The position numbers and the translations under genes were made by a program. A stretch of DNA of 64,000 nucleotides from Acanthochromis polyacanthus (lineage: Eukaryota; Chordata; Actinopteri; Pomacentridae): assembly GCF_021347895.1 (NCBI RefSeq), contig NC_067132.1, forward strand, positions 15,792,023-15,856,022. The letters run 5' to 3'. Below are positions 12,951-25,479 of the stretch, piece by piece (position 1 is the first letter of the stretch; each line of letters opens with the position of its first letter). Under the pieces are notes generated by a model, which did not search any database, had not been told where the DNA came from, and saw nothing but the letters and a program-made list of their open reading frames with translations.

Positions 12951-13611
12951 GAAAGGCACTGAGATAGTGCAGCTTGACAGAGAGATACAGATTTAAAAGA
13001 TGACAGAGAAAAGTGAGATTTTTGTTTAAGCCAGGTCATACAGATTCCTCTTAAACCAGAGTGCTGTGTGTTTCTCTTTTTTCATATTTATTGCCTGGCT
13101 TGTTTTACCTTGGAAGCAACTTTAAAGTGAGCTAGCACAGAGCAACTGTCTGGAGTGACTCATTTCACAATGCTCTTGTTTTTCCAAAGCACTTTATGTA
13201 GCACTTAAAAGTTGTCATTTGGAGAATGTTTTTTTTTTCTCCCACCAGCACTTGATGCGTGTCTCATTTGCAGTTTGAGGCTTAGATTCTCCTCATTTTC
13301 TTGGAGTATGTATATCTTTCTATCTGCTACTCTGTCTGCCCTTGTGCTTGTCTGCCTGTACCTGCAGGCCTATCCCTCTCTTTGTCTCTCAGAATGAAGT
13401 GGTACAATAATCCATCTCTGGGGGAAAGAGACAGATCCATAATGCATGTGTGTGCAATGTGTGTGGGCTCTGATGCCAAGTGCTCTCCATTGACTCTCTT
13501 AGCTATGCACACAGTGTCACTGTCAGTTTGTAAAGCTTCACTCTGTGTCTCTCACCGCCCCTCTTATCCCCTCACTCCTCATCCATGTTTTTAACCTGAA
13601 TCTTTCCTCTA
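12951..13611. other. No gene recognised
   Basis: Unique-looking sequence. The frames at 13212-13594 are short and low-complexity. Nothing assignable. Confidence 0.45.
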
Positions 13612-13642
13612 TAGATAGACAGATAGATTCTATACATAGATG
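13612..13642. repeat. Imperfect GATA/GACA microsatellite
   Basis: A short imperfect GATAGACAGATAGATT array immediately left of the next Tc1 element. A related GATA array lies on the other side of that element. Confidence 0.75.
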
Positions 13643-13649
13643 CAGCCTA

Positions 13650-15094
13650 CAACAGATTGAGTACCTCCCTCTGCAATATCGCCTAAATGTCAAATGACTC
13701 AACACTGCATCACCTTTCAGTAATTGCATTGCTTATAAGATGCACAGCTGGGTGCATGCACTTACATAAAATTAAAAACTAAGGGTTTAGATTCACTATA
13801 TTAAAAAAGCACAGCAAACTGGGAATTAATTTCAAAGAAAGTCAGCGCAGACTGCATTACTTCGATTCAAATCTTTTATTTTTGCCAATATTCAATTGTT
13901 TCAGTATTTTAGTAGAAGATTTTTCATCATGGAGGATATCAGTGTTGCACAAATTTCTGGAAAGATATTCTGTTATTATTCAGAGACAGTTTTCTTTAGC
14001 TGCTCTTTGCTGGATGGTTGGTGTTATTCTGTCTTTCTTTTTTTAAAATGTCCCAACAGCATTCTAATGGATTTAAGTCAGACGACATACTGTCCAGGTC
14101 ATCTTTTTCCTCTTTAAGAAGCTTCTGCATGATTTTAACAGTGCAATTTTGAGGTTGTTGTCAATATTCCTCTTCTGGCAAGCTTCTTCAGACTGAGTCA
14201 TCCAGTCAGCCAGTATTTTGATATATGCAGACATTCATAGTGTCTATAAACGCCATTTGTCATCAAAACCTTTTGTCTCATATCATTACACCTCTGTGCT
14301 TCACTGTCAGGGCTATGCATTCACTGTGATACTTTAGGTCAGGTTTGCATGTTGGATCCCATCTGGGTCATATAAAATATTCGTTGTCACATCAGTTTTG
14401 TATTGGAGAGCAAGGAAGTTGTTCTTTAGTTTTTGCGGGGGTTTGGAGGGTTTTTTTTTGTTGTTGACACCATGTTTGAACACCGTCCTTCACACTCTCT
14501 GAACTTTGAGAAACTCTGATTTCCATTAAAGACTTATATGCCAAATCTAAAGCACATGCATTTCTTGTTGTCAGAGCTAGATTGTGAAGGTAGCGCACTG
14601 TATATGGCATTATTTTCTGAGGACGCCCACTGCGGCTCTGAATATTGACACGACACACAAAAGGCGCTATGGCTCGTTTTACTGGTCCTGGAAATTCTTT
14701 TCAACGTTGGGTACGATGCAGACATTCTGATAGATTCAGCCTGTATGCACAAAACTGAGAAAGTTTGAATGCTTCCAGGTCCTTTTATAACCATGTTCAT
14801 GCTATTAGGCTGATTTGAAATCATAGCTATACTCCATTGTGTTTCACATATTCAGATTTTCCAAACTTCTACGCTGGTGATCACAAGTTTATTAACTTTT
14901 TTGTTTTGAGTTTCTACTTTTGGGCCTGCATTGTCAATATATTTTCTGTAATGTACAATTTTTGTTTTCGATTGTTCCTTTGAAGAAATATGTGTCATCT
15001 TATAAATAATGCGGTTATTGAGGAATGACACAATTCTATCAATTCTCACTTGAGTTTTGAGTGTTTTTGCACAGGGGTGTACTGACTTCTGTTG
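13650..15094 (-). mobile_element. Tc1/mariner element, family B, decayed
   Basis: TA dinucleotides flank it at 13648-13649 and 15095-15096. The left end begins CAACAGATTGAGTACC and continues to CTGCAA. The right end, read on the minus strand, begins CAACAGAAGTCAGTACACCC and continues to GTGCAA, so the termini are a degraded inverted repeat. The 1,445-bp length is close to a full Tc1 element. A broken transposase lies inside on the minus strand. The GGTGTACT-type terminus is of a kind found in several fish Tc1-like families. Confidence 0.75.
13900..14830 (-). pseudogene. Broken Tc1-like transposase (family B)
   Basis: On the minus strand, 14392-14658 retains SRSGRPQKIMPYTVRYLHNL followed by ALTTRNACALDLA. 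That is the GRPRK-type AT-hook linker and second helix-turn-helix of the paired-like DNA-binding domain of Tc1 transposases. Downstream (toward 13900) the catalytic domain is recognisable only as scattered similarity on the minus strand, for example near 14035-14110. Stops and frameshifts occur throughout. The protein is dead, and the DDE residues cannot be placed with confidence. Confidence 0.6.
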
Positions 15095-15104
15095 TAGCCT
15101 GTAG

Positions 15105-15200
15105 TGTAGATAGATAGATGCAGCCTCACAGACGGATGACATGGGTGGATGGATGAGTGGATAGATAGATGGATGGATGAGGATCGGGGACTATAGATAT
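15105..15200. repeat. GATA/GATG microsatellite
   Basis: An imperfect array of GATA and GGAT units lies immediately right of the family B element. A CATC/TATC-rich block on the same strand at about 15335-15370 is its partial complement and could pair with it. Confidence 0.8.
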
Positions 15201-15710
15201 GTATGGACTGAGATAGAAAAGAGAGGGATGTCAGCAGTGTGTCAGCGGTTTTGATGAGTTGATAGCAGAGCTGACACAGCATTGGGAATAGGAGGCCAGC
15301 CCTCTGCTTATCCTTCTGTCTCCTTCTCTGTCCCTCTTTCCATCCATCTATCCATACTATCCATCTATCCCTTGTCAAACTCAGTTTCTCCTTCCAAGGG
15401 CAGGAGGAGAGAGATGGCACAGAACCGGAGAGATGGGCCAGAGCCAGGGTCCACTAAACACAGCACTTCCACCATAACCCACACACATACACACATGCAC
15501 ACACACAGTGACGTTTTGGTAGAACTAATGTTGCAACTCACATCTTTTCCCAGCAAGAATCAACTGATTTGCTTTAAAGTAAATGACCTGAAACACCGCA
15601 GAATTTTTACAAACCTAACTTGTCCTGGAATGATGAGCAGCAATTATATTATATTACTGAATATGTGGCTTTCTGCAAGACTTAGTTTGGAAAGAAGACT
15701 GTATTAAAGA
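15200..15710. other. No gene recognised; CA-rich patch
   Basis: Contains an imperfect CA patch at about 15478-15510. The open frames across it (15282-15707 plus, 15365-15556 minus) are low-complexity and uninterpretable. Confidence 0.45.
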
Positions 15711-15711
15711 T

Positions 15712-16090
15712 GCTTAGTGAGAGGACGCTGCTGCTCTAATTGGTCCCTTAGGAAGTAGAGGAAGTGTGTCCTCCAGCTTGATTGTGTCATAGCCTGGCAG
15801 GTCATTGGTTGTGACAAAGTGCATGCCATATTCTTTGATTCTCTGCTGCAGAACAGAGGTTCGTTCAGTGTGCTCTGGTGCAGATAGATGACCTATACCC
15901 AGCTGTCTGGCTGCACAGCTGATCCGTCTCTTCCTCTTGCATATGGAGATGCCGCAGCGCTTTTCTCAGCGCTAGACCAGGTCAGGGAGAGGCTGACCTT
16001 GCTGCCCTTCATTTTCTCAGGCATTTTCCCAGCTGACATAATCTCTGTCAGACTCCTCAGAGTCTGAGAACATGTGGTCAGCAAAAATAA
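15712..16090 (-). pseudogene. Unrecognised broken coding sequence, C-terminal part
   Basis: The minus strand looks protein-like, but the reading is split over three frames. Upstream is SLTEIMSAGKMPEKMKGSK followed by VSLSLTWSSAEK. Then, in another frame, comes ALRHLHMQEEETDQLCSQTA. In a third frame there is an uninterrupted end with LGIGHLSAPEHTERTSVLQQ, RIKEYGMHFVTTNDLPGYDT and IKLEDTLPLLPKGP, closing at a TAA near 15714. The last frame is polar and charged with no low-complexity bias, unlike the spurious frames elsewhere in the window. I do not recognise the family. It could be the tail of an unidentified transposon protein or a decayed gene or retrocopy. I see no poly(A) tail and no clean splice acceptor to decide between these. 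Confidence 0.4.
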
Positions 16091-17130
16091 TAGGACACAT
16101 CCAGAGAGAAATCACCATCCTCAGCCACAGCGGATGAGTCCTGATTTGAGCAGTAAAGTCATATTCTTAGTAAACATGCATAGCCTACAAACTTTTTGTC
16201 ATCAGTGGAATTAAAAGTATTTCTTGCCTTTTCAAATAGATAAATAAAAAACAGGAAATTTTAATGCCTCTCCTTTAGTTTGTTTCCATCCTCAGTAGTC
16301 AAATTTAACATTAGTTAAGCCTGCCTAATTAATTTTCTCAAACTCCAGCTCTATCTATAATCTGAGAATTAGCTGATTACCAGAAGATATGAAATGTTGG
16401 GGATTGTTGGTCGCTGAACAGTACTTAAATAACAGAACAAAACACTTCTTTTACATCAGATTTTTCACAAACTACTTGACCCGGATGATGAAGGTCCTGA
16501 TTAACAAGCATTAGCTTAATGAGCTTGAAATATGGATTTCATACACGTAAAGGTTGAATTGAGGCTCTTCTGTGTAGAACATACAGCAGTGTAAAAACAC
16601 TGTTCACTGTTTAGTCGGAGAGTCATTTCTTTAGTCACAAGCAGTCCCTGGCAGAGTACAGTCACCAGCTTGGAAGGAGCATTTTTTAACCAGAGAAAGT
16701 AAATACAAATGAGAGGCTGTTATCATTATCGGCATGTTTACAACATCTGTCTTTTCTAATTAAAATAAGGAGAAAAGATTGGTCAGTATCTGAGCTTAAT
16801 GAATTTTGTTGACCAACAACCAGATCCAAAATGGATTTGGCTTTCCAAACCTAGTTGTCATACCAGGTTTTAAAGTAGTTGTTGCTGCGGTAAATAAAGT
16901 GAAATTATGAGTAAGATAAAGATGTCTTGGGAAAGAGACGAAAGAAATCAAAGGCACTTCTTGGTTAGGATGAAAGCAGTTTGGGTTCGTATTGACATGT
17001 GTGAGGTGTGTTTGGATGGCCTTGTCAGCCTCCATATTTGCCTGTCACTTTTGGACAGCATGTTCCTCACCAGCAGAACCTGAGAAGTAGATCAAATAAT
17101 CTAGATTTCTCTTTGTATATCTGGCAGTAT
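16091..17130. other. No gene recognised
   Basis: AT-rich unique-looking sequence without domains, repeats or RNA signatures that I can name. Confidence 0.5.
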
Positions 17131-17134
17131 TGAC

Positions 17135-17480
17135 CAGCCATTATGGGATGTAAGAGTTCACTAATCTATCCGTTCCACTTTGGCTGCTGATGGGGGAATT
17201 TTGTACATCTTCAGTGGTCACATCATCCTTTAGTACAATGAGATGTGGCAGTACTACATCTTGTACTTTAGCGGGACCTGGCTTTGGTTGATCTTCCGTA
17301 GCCTTTGGGGACTTGTTTTCCTGCTGACTTACCCAGTTGCTTGTTGGAGAGCTCTTCATTAAGTTGCCTCCCTAGGCTTGGGATGGGATGTCTGGCTAGT
17401 TGGGGGACTTCCTCACAATAAATGTGATGTTGGCACTTCTGGCCTTGATCTGCATTCATTGTGAGTTCATTCAAGTTCAT
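17135..17480 (-). other. Overlapping minus-strand frames, unrecognised
   Basis: Two overlapping frames (17268-17480 and 17141-17359, 70 and 72 residues) have hydrophilic, non-repetitive composition, for example KVQDVVLPHLIVLKDDVTTE. They could be a decayed retroelement protein, but I match no family. The base composition is also higher in GC than the flanks. This is a weak observation only. Confidence 0.2.
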
Positions 17481-17702
17481 TCAGCCTCTTCAGAAGCTGT
17501 TTTGAAAGTGGAAATGCCTGCGGAATAACTGACACAGCCTATGCAGCTTGTAAGTGGCAGAAGCCTCTGCCCTACCTGCAGTTTCATCCCGCTAGGGTGG
17601 GCTGTGCTCCCGTGTGGATGATTTCAAAGGCTGCCATGAAAAAGATGGAGGGGATGGATCACCCCATTGTAATTCCTCCTTCCAATTACTTCCATCCTGT
17701 TG

Positions 17703-18060
17703 TAAAGTTCTTGAAGACAAAAAGAATGAACCGATTTCATTACGCGATATTTTAATAAGGAAAAGCAATAGAAAACTCCAGCCAATTCTTTTATTTCCTG
17801 TCTTACAAGTGTTCAATGTGGCCACCACCTGCAGCACGGGTAGCATCAATGCAATAAGAGAATTCCTCTCAGATGCATATCAGCATATCACGATACACTG
17901 AGTTAATCACTGTTGATATTCGATGTTAATCGATGACCTTAAACATCAAATAAAAGTTGATTGTGAGTAGAATACTTGTGACTTGGTTGGAGTTTTCTAT
18001 TGCTTTTCCTTGTTGAAACATTGCGTAATGAAACTGGTTCATTCTTTTTGAATAACCCTG
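17703..18060. mobile_element. Small non-autonomous inverted-repeat element (MITE-like)
   Basis: The left arm contains AAAAAGAATGAACCGATTTC and GGAAAAGCAATAGAAAACTC (17720-17778). The right arm, read on the minus strand, contains AAAAAGAATGAACCAGTTTC and the identical GGAAAAGCAATAGAAAACTC (about 17985-18055). The right end reads CCCTG followed by TA at 18061-18062, so the reverse strand begins TACAGGG, as in TA-targeting IS630/Tc1/mariner-type elements. The arms are about 60-75 bp and the whole is about 358 bp with no coding capacity. The left terminus is diverged, so its boundary is approximate. Confidence 0.65.
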
Positions 18061-18062
18061 TA

Positions 18063-18549
18063 CATCTGGACAGGGATTATTATTTTGATATTTTCTTAAA
18101 AAACTAAGAAGCGAGAGGAGAGTGATGCAAATATGGAACTGCACAAGTACAAGTGTGAATGTACTGCATTCTCATGCTTTGAGGCATCCTGGTCATTGCC
18201 TGCCCTCTGCAGTAGCCTGACTTTTAAACATAAATGAGAAACCTGCCTTTCGTAATTGGGCTAAAATAGACATCTGTGTGATACAGGCAGATGAACCTGA
18301 TGTAATACACATTAAGCTCAAACATTAGGATCTTGCTGGTGGCAGCTGTGAAGAAATAATTACTCATTAATTACAACCAAAATAATTAAATCTGACTGAA
18401 ATAAAGACAAAATGTAACAACAAATAAAGCTCTCATTTATGGCAGGGTTGGATCATAAAATGTGGAATTAGGTCAAGGAGAAATTTGATTATTGACCAGT
18501 TGCATGTAATCACAGGTTTTATGGTAACCAGGTTACTGCTTTGCACATA
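18063..18549. other. No gene recognised
   Basis: AT-rich interval between two TA-flanked elements. I see nothing to annotate. Confidence 0.5.
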
Positions 18550-18762
18550 CACACGTGGACAAAATTGTTGGTACCCCTCAGTTAAAGAAGGAAAAACCCA
18601 CAATTCTCACTGAAATCACTTGAAACTCACAAAAGTAACAATAAATAAAAATTTATTGAAAATTAAATAATCAAAATCAGCCATCACTTTTGAATTGTTG
18701 ATTAACATAATTATTTAAAAAAACAAACTAATGAAACAGGGCTGGACAAAAATGATGGTACC
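18550..18762. repeat. Left terminal inverted repeat of Tc1 element
   Basis: The arm is 213 bp. The outer direct repeat TGGACAAAATTGTTGGTACC is at 18556-18575 and the inner one TGGACAAAAATGATGGTACC is at 18743-18762. The two match at 18 of 20 positions. Confidence 0.95.
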
Positions 18763-18768
18763 CATAAC

Positions 18769-19806
<1,038 letters not shown>

Positions 19807-19972
19807 TCAGTGTGGTACACACCTTTTCACCAAACAGCAGGGTGACTACTTGTCTCCCTTTAAATAGGCAGACTGACTGATTATGAGTTTGGAAACACCT
19901 GTGATGTCAATTAAATGACACACCTGAGTTAATCATGTCACTCTGGTCAAATAGTTTTCAATCTTTTATAGA

Positions 19973-20185
19973 GGTACCATCATTTTTGTCCAGGCCTGTT
20001 TCATTAGTTTGTTTTTTTAAATAATTATGTTAATCAACAATTCAAAAGTAATGGCTGTTTTTGATGATTTAATTTTCAATAAATTTTTATTTATTGTTAC
20101 TTTTGTGAGTTTCAAGTGATTTCAGTGAGAATTGTGGGTTTTTCCTTCTTTAACTGAGGGGTACCAACAATTTTGTCCACGTGTG
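19973..20185. repeat. Right terminal inverted repeat of Tc1 element
   Basis: The arm is 213 bp and the inverse of the left arm. Its inner direct repeat is at 19973-19992 and its outer one at 20160-20179, both on the complementary strand. Confidence 0.95.
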
Positions 20186-20187
20186 TA

Positions 20188-21780
20188 AATGTTTTCAGCG
20201 ATTTCTTGCCTTAGTCAGATTTCTCCCAGCAGCCCTGATTGTTTGGGGGGGTGTGTACTGTTCATGTGTCTTGTCTTGTGTGCGTGATGAGAAGATAATG
20301 TTGTGTATCTCATTAATGGAATGTGGAGCTATGCCGCGAGCTACGAAGAAGTCCATACTGCCTCGCGAACGAACACACACTCGTCGACAGCGTGAGGTGT
20401 GAGCTAGCGCAGACCATGTGTGAGTTTTCAAAGTGACAACACTGTGTGTGTGCGTGTTTGTATGTTTTTGTGCGTCCGTGTGTGTGTGAGCATGTGACTG
20501 CATCCTGTACTGTACCGTCCCTGTGTGGGATCAGTGTCACTGGGCTGGTGACCAGGAAGTAATGAAGCTTAGTAGCTGTTAATGAGCACATCTCCATGGC
20601 AACACACCACCTACATGGCAGTTCATATTCTCTTCAAAATTACAACAATAAGAGACGACCACATCTGAAATTCAAACTTATTTTTTGAATAATATTCGTG
20701 CTGGGTGTGTGTTTGGGTGGGGGTTTTTATTTGTTTCAGATGGATTTAAATATGTCATCTATGAACGCGTCTTATTTTGATAAGATGCTCTGCCTTCGTG
20801 AAGTGATTAGTTTGTGTCAGTGTTTCTTTATGCTCATTGCTCACTCTAGTGAGAAGGTCTCGGTTCAGTTAAATCATTTCTGCAGCCACTGTTTTCTATG
20901 CTGCACTAATATACTAAAAGCTGACAGTGAGAAAGTCAGTGTTTCAAAGGTAGCAGTCAGAGAAATTGCTGTCCAGGCAGCGTTGGATAGCTGCTTCAGA
21001 AACAGGCCAATTTTCACCAATTTCGACCATTTTCCACCAACCCAGCTATTTACCTGGTCCGGACAGGGCAAATAAAAACTTTGACCGCACACTGTCAAGA
21101 GAGGAAGTCTGGAATCTGGAGAGAAAATACAAAGCTGTGTTTGGAGTGATTATAATTTGGGTTGCATGCAGCTGGGTATGACCTTTTTCATAGCAGGCGT
21201 AAAGTGTCCAATCTATTGAAATGGTTTTTTTTTCTGTGTCAGTAGAGGACAGCAAATAGACTTCGTGAACATTTAGAGATACTAACAGGGTGTAGGCCAC
21301 AAGCTTCAGTCTTTGAACCAGGATGTACAAAGAATATAAAACAAATCCCGCTTAATTTTGTGTCTGACTCTTGAGGATCCTTCTTTGTTGAGCTTTCAAC
21401 CACATAATATCATGACAGCGAAAATCAAATTGCCTGCTTTCCTTCAGCAGACACCCACCTGTTATCCCAAGATGGAAGTGGGAGGATGAGATTCTACATT
21501 TTAAAATAACTACATTCTTCTAGTCCTTGGTATAATAAATCAAGTGTGCTACAAACACAAAGGCTGTAGGGAAAACAAATGTGATGATGAACTAAATTCC
21601 TGCAATTTGTGTCAAAGCAGTCAGATGTTCAGAATATCAATGTGGATGTGAAAATTCAAGACATATGGAATTACAGTAATTAAATGTCACAGGAATGCAT
21701 TATGGCTTAAGATCCTGATGTGGAATGTGTTCATATTAGTGCAGTTGTTTGTGTTTGTGACTCTCTGTTCTAAAAGAAAT
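20188..21780. other. No gene recognised; TG-rich patch
   Basis: A TG/CG-rich alternating patch lies at about 20440-20495. Frames at 20698-21181 are up to 125 residues but show no domain and no splice context. Nothing assigned. Confidence 0.5.
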
Positions 21781-21845
21781 TTCTCCTTTTCTCTTTGTGC
21801 GTCCTGTTGGCAAACTCTTCGCTGACAATTACAGGTAAGTGTCTT
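21781..21845 (+). other. Splice-like AG|GTAAGT junction
   Basis: TTACAG is followed directly by GTAAGTG, with the junction between 21834 and 21835, and a pyrimidine-rich stretch lies about 35-55 bases upstream. This combines an acceptor-like and a donor-like motif with no exon between them. It may be chance, or the end of an unrecognised exon. Confidence 0.2.
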
Positions 21846-23285
21846 GTTTTTTCTAGTGTGAATGACGCTGTGTGTGTTTCTGTATCTCCACTTATCTGGT
21901 GTTTGTTCCGTCTCTTTGTGTGCAGTTGTACTTTCTAAATAGTATCCAATTTGCTTTTATTAACAGACCAAACTAGGCTGCTTTTGACTTTTGACACTGA
22001 CAAACAATTATGTGTTTGCAACAGTAGCTTAATTACCCTTTAGAAGAAAATTGTGGTCACATTATTTTCTTTTCATGAGATGAAAAATGGATTCCTTCAG
22101 TGTGAATTCTTCTGACATGTTGAAGTTAAATACCAAGAAGGGTTTTAATGACTTCAACTTGATCGTCTTTAACTTTAGCTGCCATTTCTGTATCTGCTGA
22201 GTGACACTCTGCAAATTATATCAAGTCTCCACATTCATTCTGCCGCCTACATTAAAATTGTTTAAGAAAAGAGATGATGGAATGACTTATTACTTTTCAG
22301 TTGGATGGCTATGCAGCAGCTGATATTTTGTTGCCTGTTGCATGATAGTCTTTCTTTTCTGGTTGATGATGTGGGGGTGTGTGGCATCTGGGTAATTTTG
22401 AAGGTGTTTCTAGTTATTTTTCCATAGTTCTTTATTTCCTTTCATGTATTTATTCGGTTGTTTTTCCTTTCAGGTTAATTTGGTGCTGGGGTTATATTGT
22501 TGCAACTGCTTTTGATGTGAGCACCGAATAACATAAATTGTCCTCTTGAGTAATTATGAGTTCTACCTGTCCAGCACAATGGACAAAGCAGTCCCATTTC
22601 AGGACGTGGAGTGGCCTTTGTGTGTCGGGGCATGTCTGTGTGATTCCCTTTGTCTGTGATCTTTTGTTTGTCTCAGGTGTTTCAAAGTGGAAAGGAAGAT
22701 TCTTTGAAATTTGGCAGAAAAGGTGGTAAAGCAGATGGCCTTAAATTGATTTTTTTTTCTTGTGATGGCAGATGTGCGTGAGAGTGTTTTTGCTTTTCTG
22801 TGTGCTCGTCACAGCTGCGCATGGGGAGACTGCATCATTTCTCACACATTCCTGTGTTTTTCTAAATGTGATTGTGCCAGCTTTATGCGACTGCAGAAGC
22901 ATGATTGCCTACATGCAAAACTATATCCACTTTGAGGGCATGTGTCTATTGTATTTGAACCCACATGTGCCTTGGCCTTGACTCTACTTCTTCAAGTTAT
23001 TAATCATATTCAATGCCTTGTCTCAACTTATGTCCACCATGTACCGTGAAACACCTTGAGCTTGTCGCGATCAAGCACTTCTTAACGCTATTATACATTT
23101 ATGACCACCTTGTAGGGACGTTCCGGGCATCGGCTTGTCAGCAACTCATTAGTGAGAACGCAGGCAAATGGAGCAGCTTGATGCTGAATCCTGTCACCTT
23201 CCCCACCCTTACCCCACCCTCCACTTTAATGAGCCACATTTGCAAGGTGCAAGACGAAAAGGTTCCTAGTCCGTCCACATCAACA
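21846..23285. other. No gene recognised
   Basis: AT- and TG-rich sequence without recognised domains. Frames at 22772-22981 and 23013-23288 are short and not supported as exons. Confidence 0.5.
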
Positions 23286-23289
23286 TGAC

Positions 23290-23860
23290 AGCTATTAGGA
23301 GACACCAACAGCTGGTGGAAGGTGGAATCGAGGATAGGGAAGTGAGAGAGTGGGAATGACAGACTGAAACGGTGAAGGAGGAGGGAGGAGGAGAGACGAA
23401 GAAGGGTAAGAGAAATAGCTGGCAGCCACGGCAACAGACAATGAGAGAGATGAGGAGTGCAGCTGGTGATGGTCAGCCTGCTCTGTGGGCCATGCTTGTC
23501 CTTCATTAGACACATCACCTTGTTGGGCAATGAAGGACAGAAGGAGGAAGAGAAAGTAAGGGGCGGGGAGGAAAGAAGAGATGGTCAAACAAGGTTCATG
23601 CAAGTGATGTAAAAGGCCACTGAAGAACAAACAACAATAACAAAATACAATGACACGCGCTATCGTTGCAGCAGTGTTCTCATTAGTTTTGTCATTGGGA
23701 AGTAAGCTCAAGGCTGCTGCTATCATTAGCAATTTACAGAGAGTTTGAAGAGTACAAGAGGAACAAAAAAAGAAAAGAGCGAGGGGAAGTAGGGAGATAA
23801 AGGTAAAATTATGGTAGCGGAGAAAGATAGAGCTAGAAAAGAGAGAGAGATATGCACAAT
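23290..23860. repeat. Purine-rich low-complexity tracts
   Basis: The plus strand is rich in A and G at about 23290-23420, 23530-23580 and 23745-23860, with many GAGGAGG and AAGAGA words. The minus-strand frames of 130 and 145 residues across it are Ser/Leu/Pro low-complexity translations and not genes. Confidence 0.6.
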
Positions 23861-24250
23861 GAGTGTGTTTTTATCCCCAAGGCCCGTTTCTTGCCTGAAT
23901 TAAACAATGAGTCAAGAAGAAAAAGAGGGCAAATAAGTTAAAAAGCTGTTCTCTTTATCAAGGAGAAAGTTCAATCTTAACTGCATGTATTAGCAAAATA
24001 TATTGTATTATACATTTTAGATAAAACACATGAGTTGACTTGAATCTTGTAACTTGTGACGGCCCCGGCCTAGTTATGTGAATCAATGCAATGAAGTCAG
24101 TGATACATGGGCGATTGTTTTAGCCCACTTACATTACTCAGTGGTACTGAAGTTGTTAATGTTGTCTACTTTTAAAAAAAACAACAACACTACACTGTTG
24201 AGAATACAGGCTGTGATAATATTCAGTTTTTTATACTTTTTTCCCCATTA
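23861..24250. other. No gene recognised
   Basis: AT-rich sequence, nothing assignable. Confidence 0.45.
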
Positions 24251-24269
24251 AACTAATTTGAGTCCATTG

Positions 24270-24640
24270 CTGACAAGGTAGTCTGGAGAATGGTTTGGCA
24301 GCACCTCATTATCATTCTGCTATTAGGCAAAAAAATGTTCCAGCTTGTTTGGATTAAACCGATCACAGTTTTGTTGGGTGTTCCTTAGCCCAAGGGAACT
24401 TTTTTTGGTGCAACATTCGCAAGCAGAGAGGCAATTACTGTCATTAAAATGGATGATTTTACCAAAAGTACCATGCTGGCCTGCATTAATACACAATCCA
24501 AAACTTGCCATATTCAGCTTCAGTTAATTAGGTCTGAGGTTGTTGTTGTTGTTGTTGCTTCAGATAGCAATGGGAACTAGTAAGCTAACATACGCAGCAG
24601 AAAGGGGAGAGGAATGCATGGTGGAAATGGTAGAATTATA
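24270..24640. repeat. Dispersed repeat, copy 1 of a local pair
   Basis: A 24-bp block at 24301-24324 is identical to one at 25524-25547. Around it both copies keep a purine run, a CAGCTTGTTTG- or TAGCCTGTTTG-type block, AACC(G/A)ATCACAGT and, further on, a GTTGTTGTT run (here 24539-24556). They are therefore two diverged copies of one repeat family. From memory the block resembles a common teleost repeat. Confidence 0.65.
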
Positions 24641-25440
24641 GTTGCTCTTTACATCTAATAAATCAAACCACTGATCATTTTTTCTCTCCTTTTCAATAAA
24701 AACTACAGGAAAAGGACAAAGTCAAAGAAAAAACAACATACAGTGTCTTTGTAACATGTTGAACAAGCTGATCAACTTCAGTGCACCTTAGCATTGATTC
24801 TTCATGTTTCTGGAACGCTGCTGAACCCAAATCAAACCAAACCAGCAACATGCCTCTTACAGCAGCACAGAGCCACCAGACCCCTTCACAGGTTGAGGCT
24901 AGTCTTTTAATTTGTTATCCATCTCTATATCACAGTTTCTAGAAATGATCAAGGCAGACTGTGAGGTAGAGAAAGGTTTTTACTTGAACTTGTTCCCTGT
25001 CTTTATGTTGCAATCTACTGTAAGACATATAGAAAACCTTATGTGTATCTGTGACAACTATCAGCAGTAGACCTCTTCCTCCATGAAAAAAATATTCCGT
25101 TCTGTGAATCAGCACGTCATAGCTGTGATTTTCCATACCTGTTACATTTTAATTTAAATATTAAATGCAAAGGCTGTTGACTATTATACTGTGGAGTTTT
25201 ATTAACTTCTAAAAATAACAACAAAAATCACATTAGTCTGGATTTTGGGTCACTTCATTTTGCTGAGTATATCTTAATCTAAGAGGGCCTGTCTATGTGT
25301 TTTAATTTTCTAAATTTGCTCAAAAAAGGAGAGCAAGCACTGGGACAAAGTCCTGCTCACAAATGAAGCCCAAACTCACCAAATTGTAACAATGTGCTGT
25401 TAAAAGCCTTCTAGCAGAGATAATTTAATGTAAGCAATAG
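24641..25440. other. No gene recognised
   Basis: AT-rich spacer between the two repeat copies. Nothing assignable. Confidence 0.45.
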
Positions 25441-25479
25441 CTACAGGCAGCACAGCATTGAGTGGTTCACATTTTACCA

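Noticed and set aside
15105..15370. GATA/GATG and CATC arrays as a possible CRISPR-like repeat array
   Set aside because: Simple 4-bp tandem repeats without spacers, typical vertebrate microsatellites.
23138..23732. Minus-strand frames of 130 and 145 residues
   Set aside because: Also translations of a GA-rich tract, dominated by Ser, Leu and Pro.
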